A stretch of 64,000 bases of DNA from Actinocatenispora rupis (lineage in GTDB: Bacteria > Actinomycetota > Actinomycetes > Mycobacteriales > Micromonosporaceae): positions 248,001 through 312,000 of the forward strand of contig NZ_BOMB01000021.1 in NCBI RefSeq assembly GCF_016861975.1, written 5' to 3'. The notes below the pieces were generated by a model that saw only the letters and a list, made by a program, of their open reading frames with translations, had not been told where the DNA came from and did not search any database. Position 1 is the first letter of the stretch. Each line of letters begins with the position of its first letter. The translations under genes and the position numbers were made by a program. This document shows, in pieces, positions 41,846-50,795 of this stretch.

Positions 41846-42622
41846 CGGCGCATTGCATGCGGCGACGAGCGCGCGGCGGCAGGCGGTGGCGAGCGGGCGC
41901 AGCGCGGCCGACCGCTGGTTCGCCTCGTACGCGTTGACCGCGCCACCCGGTTCGTCGTGCTCGGCGAGCGCGAGTACCCGGTCGAGGACACCGGCGCGCG
42001 CGTACAGCCGGCGGCTGCGCGGGTCGTACCCGGTGGGCAGGTCGGCGGTGCCGCCGCCGCGACGCAGCGCGGTCAGCGCGGGGGCCAGTTCGGGCCGCCA
42101 GCGCGCCACGTCGAGCCGGGCGAGCGCGTCGGTCGACTCGGCGAGCGCGGTGGCCAGCTCCGCCTCCGCCTCCGACGGCGTGACCAGCTCGACGGGCACC
42201 GGGCCGGCCGGCACCGGGTACGCCCGCCAGGTGATCGCGAGCCACGTGTCACCCGACCCCGACGTGTACTCCCGCGGCTCGGGCACCAGGCCGACCTCAC
42301 CGGCGACGATGCCCTCCCCGGCGACGAGCGCGGCGCCGGTGAACGGGCCGGGGCCGGGGAGTCCGCGCGGGTCGCCGGGCGCGGGCAGTACGAGCCGGAT
42401 CTGCTCGGGGCGCAGTGCCGCGAACCGGGCCAGGGCCTCCCGCAGCGACTCCTCCTGCCAGCTTCCGGGCATGTCGAGTACGACGTGGTCGGTGCCGTCG
42501 GTGAGGGTCTCGGCCGCGTCGTCGAACGGCACGAGCCCGGCCCGCCAGGCCCGGATCCACGGGGTCAGGCGGACGCACGGCCGGACGGCGGTTGCGACGG
42601 ACTGGACCGGGTCTGCGGACAT
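41834..42622 (-). CDS. Hypothetical protein
   Basis: 262 residues, no family recognised. Sequence such as FDDAAETLTDGTDHVVLDMPG, IRLVLPAPGDPRGLPGPG, AALVAGEGIVAGEVGLVP and TWLAITWRAYPVP reads like a compact alpha/beta protein with a C-terminal helical bundle (RPELAPALTALRRGG to the end). No signal peptide or membrane helix. ATG at 42622. Divergent from a LysE-family gene 55 bp away. Confidence 0.65.
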   Translation of the reverse strand: MSADPVQSVATAVRPCVRLTPWIRAWRAGLVPFDDAAETLTDGTDHVVLDMPGSWQEESLREALARFAALRPEQIRLVLPAPGDPRGLPGPGPFTGAALVAGEGIVAGEVGLVPEPREYTSGSGDTWLAITWRAYPVPAGPVPVELVTPSEAEAELATALAESTDALARLDVARWRPELAPALTALRRGGGTADLPTGYDPRSRRLYARAGVLDRVLALAEHDEPGGAVNAYEANQRSAALRPLATACRRALVAACNAPLGQ

Positions 42623-42677
42623 ACCACGAGGGTAAAGGCCGGTGCGGCCGATCGCCGCCCGGCTGTACGGTGGCGCG

Positions 42678-43319
42678 ATGGTGTCGATGGATCGGTTGCT
42701 GGCGTTCGCCGCGGTGGCTGCGGTGATCATCGTGGTGCCCGGGCCGAGCGTGCTGTTCGTCCTCGGCCGCGCCCTGTCGTACGGGCGGCGGGTGGCCGTG
42801 CTCGGCGCGCTGGGCAACGGAATCGGTGCGCTCGTACTGGTCGTGGCGGTGTCGCTGGGACTGGGGCCGGTGCTGTCGGCCAGCGCGCTGCTGTTCACGA
42901 CGGTCAAGCTGGCCGGCGCCGCGTACCTGGTCTTCCTCGGCGTCCGTGCGTTCCGCGCGCGCCGGTCGCTGGCCGCGGCGATGCAGGCCGCCGACGCCCC
43001 GGCGCCGCCCGGCCGGCACAGCGTGCTCAGCGGGTTCCTGGTGGGTGTGACGAACCCCAAGACGGCGATCTTCTTCGCGGCCGTACTGCCGCAGTTCGCG
43101 GACCGGTCGGCGGGTTCGATGACGCCGCAGCTGATCGTACTGGGCCTGGTGTTCGTGGCGATCGCGCTGGTGAGCGACAGTATGCAGGCGCTCGCGGCGG
43201 GCACGTTCCGGGCGTGGTTCGGCCGCTCCGAGCGGCGGATGGAGCTGGTCGGCGGGGCCGGCGGCATCGCCATGATCGGCCTCGGCGTCAGCGTCGCGCT
43301 CACCGGCCGCAAGGACTGA
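42678..43319 (+). CDS. LysE-family amino-acid/metabolite exporter
   Basis: 213 residues, six membrane helices. VIIVVPGPSVLFVLGRALSYGRR is the family's N-terminal signature (PGPxxL), and GVTNPKTAIFFAAVLPQF the second one. Such proteins export amino acids or homoserine lactones; the substrate is not evident. ATG at 42678 is preceded by a TACGGT box at about 10 bp, so a leaderless start is possible. Confidence 0.93.
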   Translation: MVSMDRLLAFAAVAAVIIVVPGPSVLFVLGRALSYGRRVAVLGALGNGIGALVLVVAVSLGLGPVLSASALLFTTVKLAGAAYLVFLGVRAFRARRSLAAAMQAADAPAPPGRHSVLSGFLVGVTNPKTAIFFAAVLPQFADRSAGSMTPQLIVLGLVFVAIALVSDSMQALAAGTFRAWFGRSERRMELVGGAGGIAMIGLGVSVALTGRKD

Positions 43320-43368
43320 CCCGGCGCGCCGCCGTACGAGGGCGCCGGGGTGCGGCTACGGTCGCAGC

Positions 43369-44217
43369 GTGCGGAGCCCGTTTCGACGCCGGGACGACCG
43401 GCAGAGCGTGGACTACGGCCGGGACGTCCTGGCCGGCGACTGGCGCAGGCGTAAGACGGTGCCGGTCGTCGACGCGGAACCCGACCTGGTGGTGGAGGAC
43501 GCCGACGGCGGCTTCTGCGGCGCCGTCGTCGGCTTCGAGGCCGACGCCGTCGTCCTTGCCGACCGGCACGGCCAGACCCGACTGTTTCCCTTGGTACCAG
43601 GGGGATTCCTGCTCGACGGCCAGGTGGTGACGCTGCGCCGGCCGCAGCGCGCGCCCGCGCCACCGGTCCGCCGGCGTACGGCGTCGGGCTCGGTGGCGGT
43701 GGCGGACTCGCCGGCCAAGGTGGCGCGGGCGAGCCGGATCTGGGTCGAGGGCATCCACGACGCGGCGCTGGTGGAGAAGATCTGGGGCGACGACCTGCGC
43801 GTCGAGGGTGTCGTGGTGGAGCCGCTGTCCGGGGTGGACGACCTGGTCGCGGCGGTCGACGCGTTCGGGCCGGGGGAGGGTCGCCGGCTCGGTGTGCTCG
43901 TCGACCACCTCGTCGCGGGCAGCAAGGAGAGCCGCATCGTCGAGCGCGTCACCTCGCCGTACGTGCTGGTCACGGGCCATCCGTACGTGGACGTCTGGCA
44001 GGCGGTGAAGCCGGCCGCGGTCGGCATCCGCGCGTGGCCGGACGTACCGAAGGGGCAGCCGTGGAAGGAGGGTGTGTGCGCGGCGCTCGGGGTCAGCGAC
44101 CCGGCCGCGCTGTGGCGCCGCATCCTGCGCTCGGTGCACGACTACCGGGACGTGGAGGCGCCGCTGCTCGGCGCGGTGGAGCGCCTGATCGACTTCGTGA
44201 CCGACCCGGGGGAGTAG
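43369..44217 (+). CDS. DUF3097 protein
   Basis: 282 residues of an actinobacteria-specific family. Visible blocks: DYGRDVLAGDWRRRKTVPVV at the start, IWVEGIHDAALVEKIWGDDLR, VLVDHLVAGSKESRI and YVLVTGHPYVDVWQAVKP. The middle blocks resemble a Toprim fold (Glu in VEGIHD, Asp in VDHLV), which would suggest a nucleic-acid role; this is inference. GTG start at 43369. Confidence 0.9.
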   Translation: MRSPFRRRDDRQSVDYGRDVLAGDWRRRKTVPVVDAEPDLVVEDADGGFCGAVVGFEADAVVLADRHGQTRLFPLVPGGFLLDGQVVTLRRPQRAPAPPVRRRTASGSVAVADSPAKVARASRIWVEGIHDAALVEKIWGDDLRVEGVVVEPLSGVDDLVAAVDAFGPGEGRRLGVLVDHLVAGSKESRIVERVTSPYVLVTGHPYVDVWQAVKPAAVGIRAWPDVPKGQPWKEGVCAALGVSDPAALWRRILRSVHDYRDVEAPLLGAVERLIDFVTDPGE

Positions 44218-44226
44218 CCGCCAGGG

Positions 44227-45390
44227 TCAGGCCAGCCGGGTCGCCCCGATGTACCCGAAGGTGAAGTACGCGGGGACGACCTGCACCGGGATGCCGAAGT
44301 CGGCGGCCTGCACGATCTGCCCGTGCCCGATGTACATGGTCACGTGGTGGATCCCGGACACCCGCCCGTTGTACGAGTAGAACAGCAGGTCACCGGGCTG
44401 GAGCTGGTCGGTCGACGGATGCCACCCCTGCAGGTACTGGTACTCCGCGGAGTGCGGCAGCTCGATCCCGATCTGCTGGTACGCGTAGAGCGCGAGGCCG
44501 GAACAGTCGAAGCCGACGGACGGGTCGGCCGCGTCCCACACGTACGGCTTGCCGAGCTGGGCGAGCGCCGCGCGGACCGCGACCATCGCCCCGCCACCGG
44601 AACCGCCCCGTACGTCGGCGGTGGCGGTGGCCGCGTTGCTCCGTTCGCTGGCGGCCGCGGCGGCACGGCGCCGTTCCGCCGCCGCCGCGGCCCGGCGTAC
44701 CGAGGCGTTGTGGGCTTCGATCGAGTCGAGCTGGCGCTGCACCGACGCCCGGCGTGCCTTGAGATCGGCCACGGTGCGGGAGCGCTGCGAGACCGCCCGC
44801 TGCGCCGCCGTCTTCGCCGCGCCCGCCTTCCGCCGCGCCGCCTCCGCCACCCGGTACGCCGAGCGCGCGGTGCCCTCGGCGAGCACCGCCCGCCCCTTCG
44901 CCTGCCGGTACGTGCCGAGCGTGCGCGCCTGGTGGTTCCCGACGTACTGCAGGTAGCCGAGGTTGTCGAGTACGTCGGAGGGGCGGCCGCCGACGACCAG
45001 CGCCATCGCGCCGACGGTGCCGCCCATCTCGTAGTTCTGCCGGGCCATGGACCCGACCTCGGCCTGCTGCCGGTCCACCCGCCGCGCCGCGTCCCGGGTA
45101 CGCGCCCGCGCCTTCCGGAGCGCGCGCTGCGCCCGCCCGGCGTCGACCTTGGCCCGCTCGTACTTCTCGATCGCGACGGACGCGTCGACGGACGCCTGCC
45201 GCAGGTCGGCGTCGGCCTGGGTGAGCCGGGCGCTGAGCCGGCCGACCTCGGCGGCGACGTCGTCCGTGGACCGGATGCCGTTCGGGGCGGCCGACGCGGG
45301 CCGGGCCACGGCGACCAGTCCGGCCACGAGCGCGACCACGAGGGCCCACCGGTGCCAGGAGCGGGACGAAGCCGAGCGAACGGTCGACAC
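44227..45390 (-). CDS. Secreted NlpC/P60 peptidoglycan hydrolase
   Basis: 387 residues. Sec signal peptide (hydrophobic WALVVALVAGLVAVA, ending ASA), then about 200 residues of coiled coil rich in Ala, Arg and Lys, then an NlpC/P60 domain: catalytic Cys in SVGFDCSGLALYAYQQ, His in SGIHHVTMYIG, third polar residue His in GHGQIV. It cleaves stem-peptide bonds (RipA/RipB, CwlO relatives). GTG at 45390 with GGGAGG upstream; an earlier GTG is weaker. Coiled coil as autoinhibitor or FtsEX contact is family knowledge. Confidence 0.94.
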   Translation of the reverse strand: MSTVRSASSRSWHRWALVVALVAGLVAVARPASAAPNGIRSTDDVAAEVGRLSARLTQADADLRQASVDASVAIEKYERAKVDAGRAQRALRKARARTRDAARRVDRQQAEVGSMARQNYEMGGTVGAMALVVGGRPSDVLDNLGYLQYVGNHQARTLGTYRQAKGRAVLAEGTARSAYRVAEAARRKAGAAKTAAQRAVSQRSRTVADLKARRASVQRQLDSIEAHNASVRRAAAAAERRRAAAAASERSNAATATADVRGGSGGGAMVAVRAALAQLGKPYVWDAADPSVGFDCSGLALYAYQQIGIELPHSAEYQYLQGWHPSTDQLQPGDLLFYSYNGRVSGIHHVTMYIGHGQIVQAADFGIPVQVVPAYFTFGYIGATRLA

Positions 45391-45467
45391 GGCGGACACC
45401 TCCCACGAGAGCACGTGGCACCAGTCAAGGTGGATCCCGCCCGGCCCGCTCCCAAGATCGCGGAATT

Positions 45468-45507
45468 AGCTCGATCGGGTGTCGAGCTTTCGTCGGACAG
45501 TACCGAC
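45468..45507. terminator. Tandem hairpins between serine hydrolase and nlpC/p60 genes
   Basis: AGCTCGA-N7-TCGAGCT (45468-45488, perfect 7-bp arms) and GTCGG-N6-CCGAC (45492-45507). They lie after the stop of the serine-hydrolase gene and before the NlpC/P60 start, on the same strand, so they may end the first transcript or shape the second leader. Confidence 0.55.
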
Positions 45508-45587
45508 AAGATCACTCTTGGTACGAGGATTGCGGGCGGCTCGTCCCGTTCTGCGGGGACAACGGTCGCTCCCGAGAGCGATCCGGC

Positions 45588-46943
45588 TCAGCCCTCGGTC
45601 GCGGGGTCTCGGGTGAACACGAACGTGGCGATGTCCAGCGCCCGCGGCGTCCCGTCCGGGGCGCGCAGGACGCGGAGCACCTCGCCGTCGTTCATGCCCG
45701 AACGGCAGCGCCACCGGTCCGTACCGTCCGGGGTGCAGCGCCACGGCGTCGCGCCCGGCGTCGTCAGCGCCCGGACGACCAGCTCGCCGTCCGCCCAACC
45801 CACCTCGTACTCCCGGCCCATCCACCACCAGCGGCCGGTCAGCGGCGCGACGTCCGCGGGCGGTTCGGTGCCGGGCCGCCACGGCGCCGGCGGTACCGGC
45901 TCGGCGTCGAGCACCGCGGTCAGCAGGTCCATGCCCAGCCCCGCGATCCCCGACCCCAGCATCGTGTACGCGTTCGCGTACGCGACGACGGCGGTGCGGC
46001 TCGGCCGGTGCACCGCCAGGACGGCGAGGTAGCCGGGCATCGAGCCGGTGTGCCCGACGTACACCCGGTCGCCGCGGCGCCACAGCTCGACGCCGAGCCC
46101 GTGCCCGGCGGTCCACGACTCCAGGTCGCTGATCGTCACCGGCGCGCACATCTCGGTCATCGTCGCCGGGTCGAGTACCGGCCGGCCGTCCGGGCCGTTG
46201 CCCGCCGACGCCGGATCCGCCAGGAACGCCGCCCACCGGCCCAGATCGGACACCGTGCTCCAGAGCTGCCCGGCCGGTGCCATCGCGCCCGCGTCGTGCC
46301 GCGGCTCCTCGCGCAACGTCCCGTCGAACGGGTGCACCACGTACCCGCGGGCGAAGGGCTCCGCCGCCTGGTACGTCGTGCGCGCCATGCCCAGCGGCCC
46401 GAGCAGCCCCTCGCGTACCTGGGTCCACCAGTCGGTGCCGGTGACGGCCGCCAACAGCGCCCCGAGCAGCCCGTACGCCAGGTTCGAGTAGTGGTAGCCC
46501 CGGTACGGCGGGCGGCTGAGCTTGTCCGCGGTCAGCCCGTCGAGCAGCGCCGCGACGTCGCCGCCGGCGGACCGCTCCCACCACTCGCCCTCCGGTTCGC
46601 GCTGCAGCCCGGACACGTGCCCGAGCAGCTGGCGCACCGTGACGCCACCGACGGGAGTACCGGGGAGGTGGCGGTAGAGCAGGTCGTCGAGGTTGAGCGC
46701 GCCGGCGTCGCGCAGCCGCAGTGCAAGCGTCGCGGTGAGCGTCTTGGAGATCGACCCGATCCGGTACTGGGTGTCCGGTCCGGGCGCCGGTGTCGTGCCG
46801 GCGGCGGCGAGGTGCGCCAGCCGCCCGTTCCGTACCACGCCCGCGACCAGGGACGGGACACGTCCGGCCGCCTGCGCCTCGGCGACCATCGTGTCGATCC
46901 GCGCGGTCGTCTCGGCGCGCAGGGCGGTGGGTTCGCTGGGCAC
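45588..46943 (-). CDS. Serine hydrolase, beta-lactamase (class C/DD-peptidase) family
   Basis: 451 residues. The nucleophile motif SISK is at 64-67 (RIGSISKTLT), the second motif is YHYSN and the third HTGS in VYVGHTGSMPGY. The last 110 residues form an added beta-rich domain (PLTGRWWWMGREYEVGW) as in many D-aminopeptidase-like or esterase members. No signal peptide, so it should be cytoplasmic. ATG at 46943. Real substrate unknown: peptide, ester or beta-lactam. Confidence 0.9.
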   Translation of the reverse strand: MPSEPTALRAETTARIDTMVAEAQAAGRVPSLVAGVVRNGRLAHLAAAGTTPAPGPDTQYRIGSISKTLTATLALRLRDAGALNLDDLLYRHLPGTPVGGVTVRQLLGHVSGLQREPEGEWWERSAGGDVAALLDGLTADKLSRPPYRGYHYSNLAYGLLGALLAAVTGTDWWTQVREGLLGPLGMARTTYQAAEPFARGYVVHPFDGTLREEPRHDAGAMAPAGQLWSTVSDLGRWAAFLADPASAGNGPDGRPVLDPATMTEMCAPVTISDLESWTAGHGLGVELWRRGDRVYVGHTGSMPGYLAVLAVHRPSRTAVVAYANAYTMLGSGIAGLGMDLLTAVLDAEPVPPAPWRPGTEPPADVAPLTGRWWWMGREYEVGWADGELVVRALTTPGATPWRCTPDGTDRWRCRSGMNDGEVLRVLRAPDGTPRALDIATFVFTRDPATEG

Positions 46944-47060
46944 GGTGTCTCCTGTCGGCTCGACGGCGGCCGGACCGTACCACGTCGTCCCGGCGGTTCC
47001 CGGTCACGTCGCGGGTGCGGCGAGGTGTCATCGGGTGCCCGGGCATGTCACGATCGACGT

Positions 47061-47498
47061 GTGGCGGCGATCATATGGTTGGTCCTCGGCGTCGTCCTGG
47101 CGGTCGCCGAGGCGTTCTCGCTGAGCTTCGTGGCGATCATGGTGGCCGCGGGCGCGTTCGCGGCCGCGGGTGCGGCCGCGCTGGGTGCTCCCGTGCTGGT
47201 GCAGGGCGTCGTGTTCGCCGGGGTCACGGCGGCGGCGCTGTTCGCGGTGCGTCCGGTGATCCGGAAGTACCAGCGGGCGACGGGGCAGCCGGACGCCGAG
47301 CCGATGGGCATCGCGGCGTTGGAGGGCGCGGACGCGCTGGTGATCGAGTCGGTCGACGCGCACAACGGTCTGGTCCGGGTCTCGGGCGAGGAGTGGACCG
47401 CCCGTGCCTTCGACGCGACTCAGACGTTCGAACCTGGTGAGCGGGTCCAGATAATCAAGATCAAGGGCGCCACCGCCCTCGTATGGAGGATGCCGTAA
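47061..47498 (+). CDS. NfeD-like membrane protein
   Basis: 145 residues. Two or three membrane helices (VLGVVLAVAEAFSLSFVAIM, then VVFAGVTAAALFAV) are followed by a soluble OB-fold (GADALVIESVDAHNGLVRVSGEEWTARAF). NfeD proteins partner SPFH proteins, and here the SPFH gene starts inside the stop codon (TAATG). Matches mycobacterial Rv1487 in position. GTG start at 47061. Confidence 0.93.
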   Translation: MAAIIWLVLGVVLAVAEAFSLSFVAIMVAAGAFAAAGAAALGAPVLVQGVVFAGVTAAALFAVRPVIRKYQRATGQPDAEPMGIAALEGADALVIESVDAHNGLVRVSGEEWTARAFDATQTFEPGERVQIIKIKGATALVWRMP

Positions 47499-48691
47499 TG
47501 GAAGCGGTGCTCGGGGTACTCGTCGCGATCATCGTCCTGATCGTGCTGATAGTGCTGATCCGGTCCGTCCGGATCGTGCCGCAGCAGCAGGCGTACATCG
47601 TGGAGCGGCTCGGAAAGTACCTGAAGACGCTGCAGCCGGGGCTGAACATCCTCGCGCCCTTCATCGACCGGGTGCGTACCAAGGTGGACCTGCGCGAGCA
47701 GGTGGTCAGCTTCCCGCCCCAGCCGGTGATCACCTCCGACAACCTGGTCGTCTCGATCGACACGGTGCTCTACTTCCAGATCACCAACCCGGCCGCGGCG
47801 ACGTACGAGATCGCGAACTTCCTGCAGGGCATCGAGCAGCTCACGGTCACCACGCTGCGGAACGTGATCGGTTCGATGGACCTGGAGAAGACGCTGACCA
47901 GCCGCGACGACATCAACCGCCAGCTGCGCGGGGTGCTCGACGAGGCGACCGGCAAGTGGGGCATCCGGGTCAACCGGGTGGAGATCAAGGCGATCGAGCC
48001 GCCGCCGTCGATCCGCGACTCGATGGAGAAGCAGATGCGGGCGGAGCGGGACCGGCGTGCCGCGATCCTCACCGCCGAGGGCCACAAGCAGTCGCAGATC
48101 CTGACCGCCGAGGGTGAGAAGCAGTCCGCGATCCTGCGGGCCCAGGGTGACCGGGAGTCCCGCGTACTCCAGGCCGAGGGCCAGGCGAAGGCCATCCGTC
48201 AGGTGGCCGACGCGATCCACCGGGCCAACCCGGACCAGAAGCTGCTGGCGTACCAGTACCTGCAGACGTTGCCGCAGATCGCGGCGGGCCAGTCGAACAA
48301 GGTCTGGATCGTGCCGGCCGAGCTGACCCGTGCCCTGGAGGGCCTGGGCGGCGCGTTCGGCAAGATCATGGGCGGCAACACCGGCGACGGCGAGGAGTAC
48401 GTGCCGGACGAGGAGGTCGCGCAGTTCGCGCCGGCAGCCGAGGCGGAGGCGGAGAAGGCCGCGCAGGCCGCCGCGGACGCCGCGTCGGAGGCGTCGGCCG
48501 AGGTGAGCGGGCCGAACCAGGGCGTACCGCGGACCAACGAGCTGCCTGCCGGTGGCGTACCGGCGGACTCGGTGCTCGGTGTCCAGTCGGCGCCCGAGCC
48601 GGCCCCGGTCGAGGCGCCGGTGACGGGGCAGACGCCGCCGCCCGCCGGCGGGGTGTACCGGTCGCAGCAGCCGCCGAACGGCCAGCAGTAG
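47498..48691 (+). CDS. SPFH/band-7 (stomatin-like) membrane protein
   Basis: 397 residues. One N-terminal membrane segment (VLVAIIVLIVLIVLI) anchors a band-7 domain starting VRIVPQQQAYIVERLGKYLKT; the coiled-coil arm shows EGHKQSQILTAEGEKQ. The C-terminal 90 residues are Ala/Glu/Pro-rich and disordered. It forms membrane assemblies with NfeD; family relatives are QmcA-like. GGAGG inside the nfeD end is its ribosome site. Matches Rv1488 in position. Confidence 0.94.
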   Translation: MEAVLGVLVAIIVLIVLIVLIRSVRIVPQQQAYIVERLGKYLKTLQPGLNILAPFIDRVRTKVDLREQVVSFPPQPVITSDNLVVSIDTVLYFQITNPAAATYEIANFLQGIEQLTVTTLRNVIGSMDLEKTLTSRDDINRQLRGVLDEATGKWGIRVNRVEIKAIEPPPSIRDSMEKQMRAERDRRAAILTAEGHKQSQILTAEGEKQSAILRAQGDRESRVLQAEGQAKAIRQVADAIHRANPDQKLLAYQYLQTLPQIAAGQSNKVWIVPAELTRALEGLGGAFGKIMGGNTGDGEEYVPDEEVAQFAPAAEAEAEKAAQAAADAASEASAEVSGPNQGVPRTNELPAGGVPADSVLGVQSAPEPAPVEAPVTGQTPPPAGGVYRSQQPPNGQQ

Positions 48692-48701
48692 CAACGGATC
48701 C

Positions 48702-48740
48702 CCGCGGGGAGCGCGCCACCGGGTGGTGCGCTCCCCGCGG
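48702..48740. terminator. Strong hairpin terminator after the SPFH gene
   Basis: A 19-bp stem with one G-U pair (arm CCGCGGGGAGCGCGCCACC at 48702-48720) and a 2-base loop, 10 bp past the stop. Confidence 0.88.
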
Positions 48741-48793
48741 CGTGTCCACCACGCCGCGCGCGGCGCGTCCGTACGGTGCGGTTGAATCGTCGG

Positions 48794-49615
48794 GTGTCGC
48801 ATGTTCACCAGGCGCCGGGCGCCGTCCCGATCGACGACCCCGCCGACCCGCGGCTGGCCGACTACCGCGAACTGACGGACGTCGCGCTGCGCGTCCGGTA
48901 CGAGCCGCCGCACGGGTTGTTCATCGCGGAGGGCGAGCTGGTGCTGCGTCGTGCGCTGCGCGCCGGGTACCGTCCCCGGTCGATCCTGGTCGAGACCAAG
49001 CGGTACGAGCAGGTCGCGGACCTCGCCGCGGACGCCCCGGTGTACACGGCGGGTCCGGACGTGCTGACCGCGGTGACGGGCTTCCACGTACACCGGGGGA
49101 TCCTGGCGTCGTTCCACCGGCGTCCGCTGCCGTCCGCGGCGGAGGTGCTGGCCGCGGCGCGCCGGGTACTGATCCTGGAGGACGTCAACAACCACACGAA
49201 CGTCGGCGCCGTGTTCCGCGGCGCGGCGGGCCTCGGCATGGACGCGGTACTGCTGTCGCCGTCCTGCGCGGATCCGCTCTACCGGCGCAGCGTGCGCGTC
49301 AGCATGGGTGAGGTCTTCGCCGTCCCGTACGCGCGGCTCGACCCGTGGCCGGACGCGCTGGATCTGGTTCGTACCAAGGGATTCACGGTGCTGGCGTTGA
49401 CGCCCGCGCCGGACGCGGTGCCCATCCAGGAGCTGACCGACGGGCAGCGGCGTCGCCCGGCGCTGCTGTTCGGCGCGGAGGGGCCCGGCCTCTCCGGTAC
49501 GGCGCAGCGCCGCAGCGACGTCCGGGTACGGATCCCGATGCGCGGCGGTGTGGACTCGCTCAACGTGGCGGCGTCGGCGGCGGTGGCGTGCTGGGAGCTG
49601 TGTCGTACCGACTGA
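48794..49615 (+). CDS. TrmH/SpoU-family RNA methyltransferase
   Basis: 2'-O-methyltransferase acting on rRNA or tRNA, 273 residues. N-terminal substrate-binding part (FIAEGELVLRRALRAGYRPRS) and a C-terminal SPOUT knot with the three motifs: LEDVNNHTNVGAVFRGAAGLG, LLFGAEGPGLS and IPMRGGVDSLNVAASAAV. GTG at 48794 is chosen; a GTG six codons earlier is possible. The last 56 bp overlap the convergent kinase gene. Confidence 0.93.
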   Translation: MSHVHQAPGAVPIDDPADPRLADYRELTDVALRVRYEPPHGLFIAEGELVLRRALRAGYRPRSILVETKRYEQVADLAADAPVYTAGPDVLTAVTGFHVHRGILASFHRRPLPSAAEVLAAARRVLILEDVNNHTNVGAVFRGAAGLGMDAVLLSPSCADPLYRRSVRVSMGEVFAVPYARLDPWPDALDLVRTKGFTVLALTPAPDAVPIQELTDGQRRRPALLFGAEGPGLSGTAQRRSDVRVRIPMRGGVDSLNVAASAAVACWELCRTD

Positions 49616-50561
49616 CGATGCTTCGGTGCAGTACCAACGGATCCGGCGTGTCGGGCAGCGCGGTCGCGGCGAGCCACGCGGCGCCGGCCGCCCCGTGCCC
49701 CGCGCTCAGCACCGCCACCCCGCCGAGAAGTACGGGAAGGTCGGTGCGGACCGCGTCGCCGATCGGCGTACCGGGGGCGACGACACTGCCGGACAGCACC
49801 ACCGGCCCACCCGCGTACGCCCCGGCCACGAGCGCGCACAGGTGCCCGGCGGCCCGCGTGACGATGTCCGCGGCGACCGCGTCGCCGGCCGTGGCGGCCT
49901 CGCTGACCAGCGGCGCCAGCCGGGCCAGCCGTACCGGGTGGGCGTGGTCGACGGCGGCGATCACGCGCTCGGTGTCCGTACCCGGGTGGGCCGGGTCGAT
50001 GGCTAGGTGCGCGGCGACCAGCTCGGTGAGCACGCCGGGCGGGCGTACGCCGTCGGTGACGGCGAGGAGCGCGCGGACCGCCTCGCGACCGAGCCAGTAC
50101 CCGGCGCCGTCGTCGCCGAGCAGCCAGCCGTACCCGCCGGCGGCGCGCGCGGTGCGGTGCGCGGCGATGCGGGCGGCGGACGCTCCCGTACCGGCGATGA
50201 GGACGGCGCCGTCGGGGTCGGCGGTGCCCGCCGCGTACGCCACGTCGGTGTCGCCGACGACGCGCATCGGGCAGCGCAGCCCGGTGTCGCGCCAGGCCCG
50301 GTCGAACGTCTCCGCGACCGCCGGTACGGCCAGGCTGTTGCCGCCGGCGAGACCGACGACGCCGAGTCGTACCGTCGCGGGGTCGTGGTCGCCGAGGGCT
50401 TCGCGCACGGAACTGCGCAACGCGTCGGCCGCCTGCTCGGGCGGATGCGCGAACGGGTTGCCGGGGCCGGCGCGTCCGCTGCCGAGGATCGTGCCGGACG
50501 TCGTCGCGAGGACGGCCCTGGTGGCCGTGCCGCCCATGTCGAGACCCAGGACCGCCTGCAT
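49560..50561 (-). CDS. BadF/BadG-type kinase, probably N-acetylglucosamine kinase
   Basis: 333 residues of the ASKHA fold. LGLDMGGTATRAVLA is the phosphate-1 loop, GVVGLAGG the connecting strand and IAGTGASAARI phosphate-2; GYGWLLGDDGAGYWLGREAV matches GlcNAc-kinase-like members. Divergent from SIS and the NgcEFG importer, which makes amino-sugar phosphorylation likely (inference). ATG at 50561 follows GGGAGAGG. The Pro-rich tail (STPPPPTPPR) overlaps the convergent methyltransferase end. Confidence 0.88.
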   Translation of the reverse strand: MQAVLGLDMGGTATRAVLATTSGTILGSGRAGPGNPFAHPPEQAADALRSSVREALGDHDPATVRLGVVGLAGGNSLAVPAVAETFDRAWRDTGLRCPMRVVGDTDVAYAAGTADPDGAVLIAGTGASAARIAAHRTARAAGGYGWLLGDDGAGYWLGREAVRALLAVTDGVRPPGVLTELVAAHLAIDPAHPGTDTERVIAAVDHAHPVRLARLAPLVSEAATAGDAVAADIVTRAAGHLCALVAGAYAGGPVVLSGSVVAPGTPIGDAVRTDLPVLLGGVAVLSAGHGAAGAAWLAATALPDTPDPLVLHRSIVSRYDTAPSTPPPPTPPR

Positions 50562-50669
50562 CGCCTCTCCCGGATGTCGGCGACGCGCCGAACGCGCCGA
50601 GTACGACGATCGTGCACGGTACGCGCAGTCTCTGACAACGGTTGATCGAAAAGCGTTACGTTCGCGCAC

Positions 50670-50697
50670 TTGACATCATGGTTCGATAGATAAGAAT
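50670..50697 (+). promoter_or_regulatory. Sigma-70-like promoter before the SIS-ngc operon
   Basis: TTGACA at 50670-50675 and TAAGAAT at 50691-50697 form a good -35/-10 pair in an AT-rich stretch unusual for this DNA. TTGATCGAA (50642-50650) and TTCGATAGA (50682-50690) flank it as partial inverted arms and may bind a regulator. It serves the plus-strand genes at 50796 onward. Confidence 0.6.
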
Positions 50698-50795
50698 CTT
50701 CAAAGTCTCGGCGGAAGCCCCGCCGGGAAGCGCCGGATCGCCTAACCTCCCGTTGGCATGCACGGTGGTCGCGAACCAGGTAGGGGAGGAACCAC

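Noticed and set aside
45391-45587. c-di-AMP (ydaO) riboswitch before the NlpC/P60 gene
   Set aside because: Such a leader is known for actinobacterial cell-wall hydrolases, but the conserved blocks were not found and the space is short.
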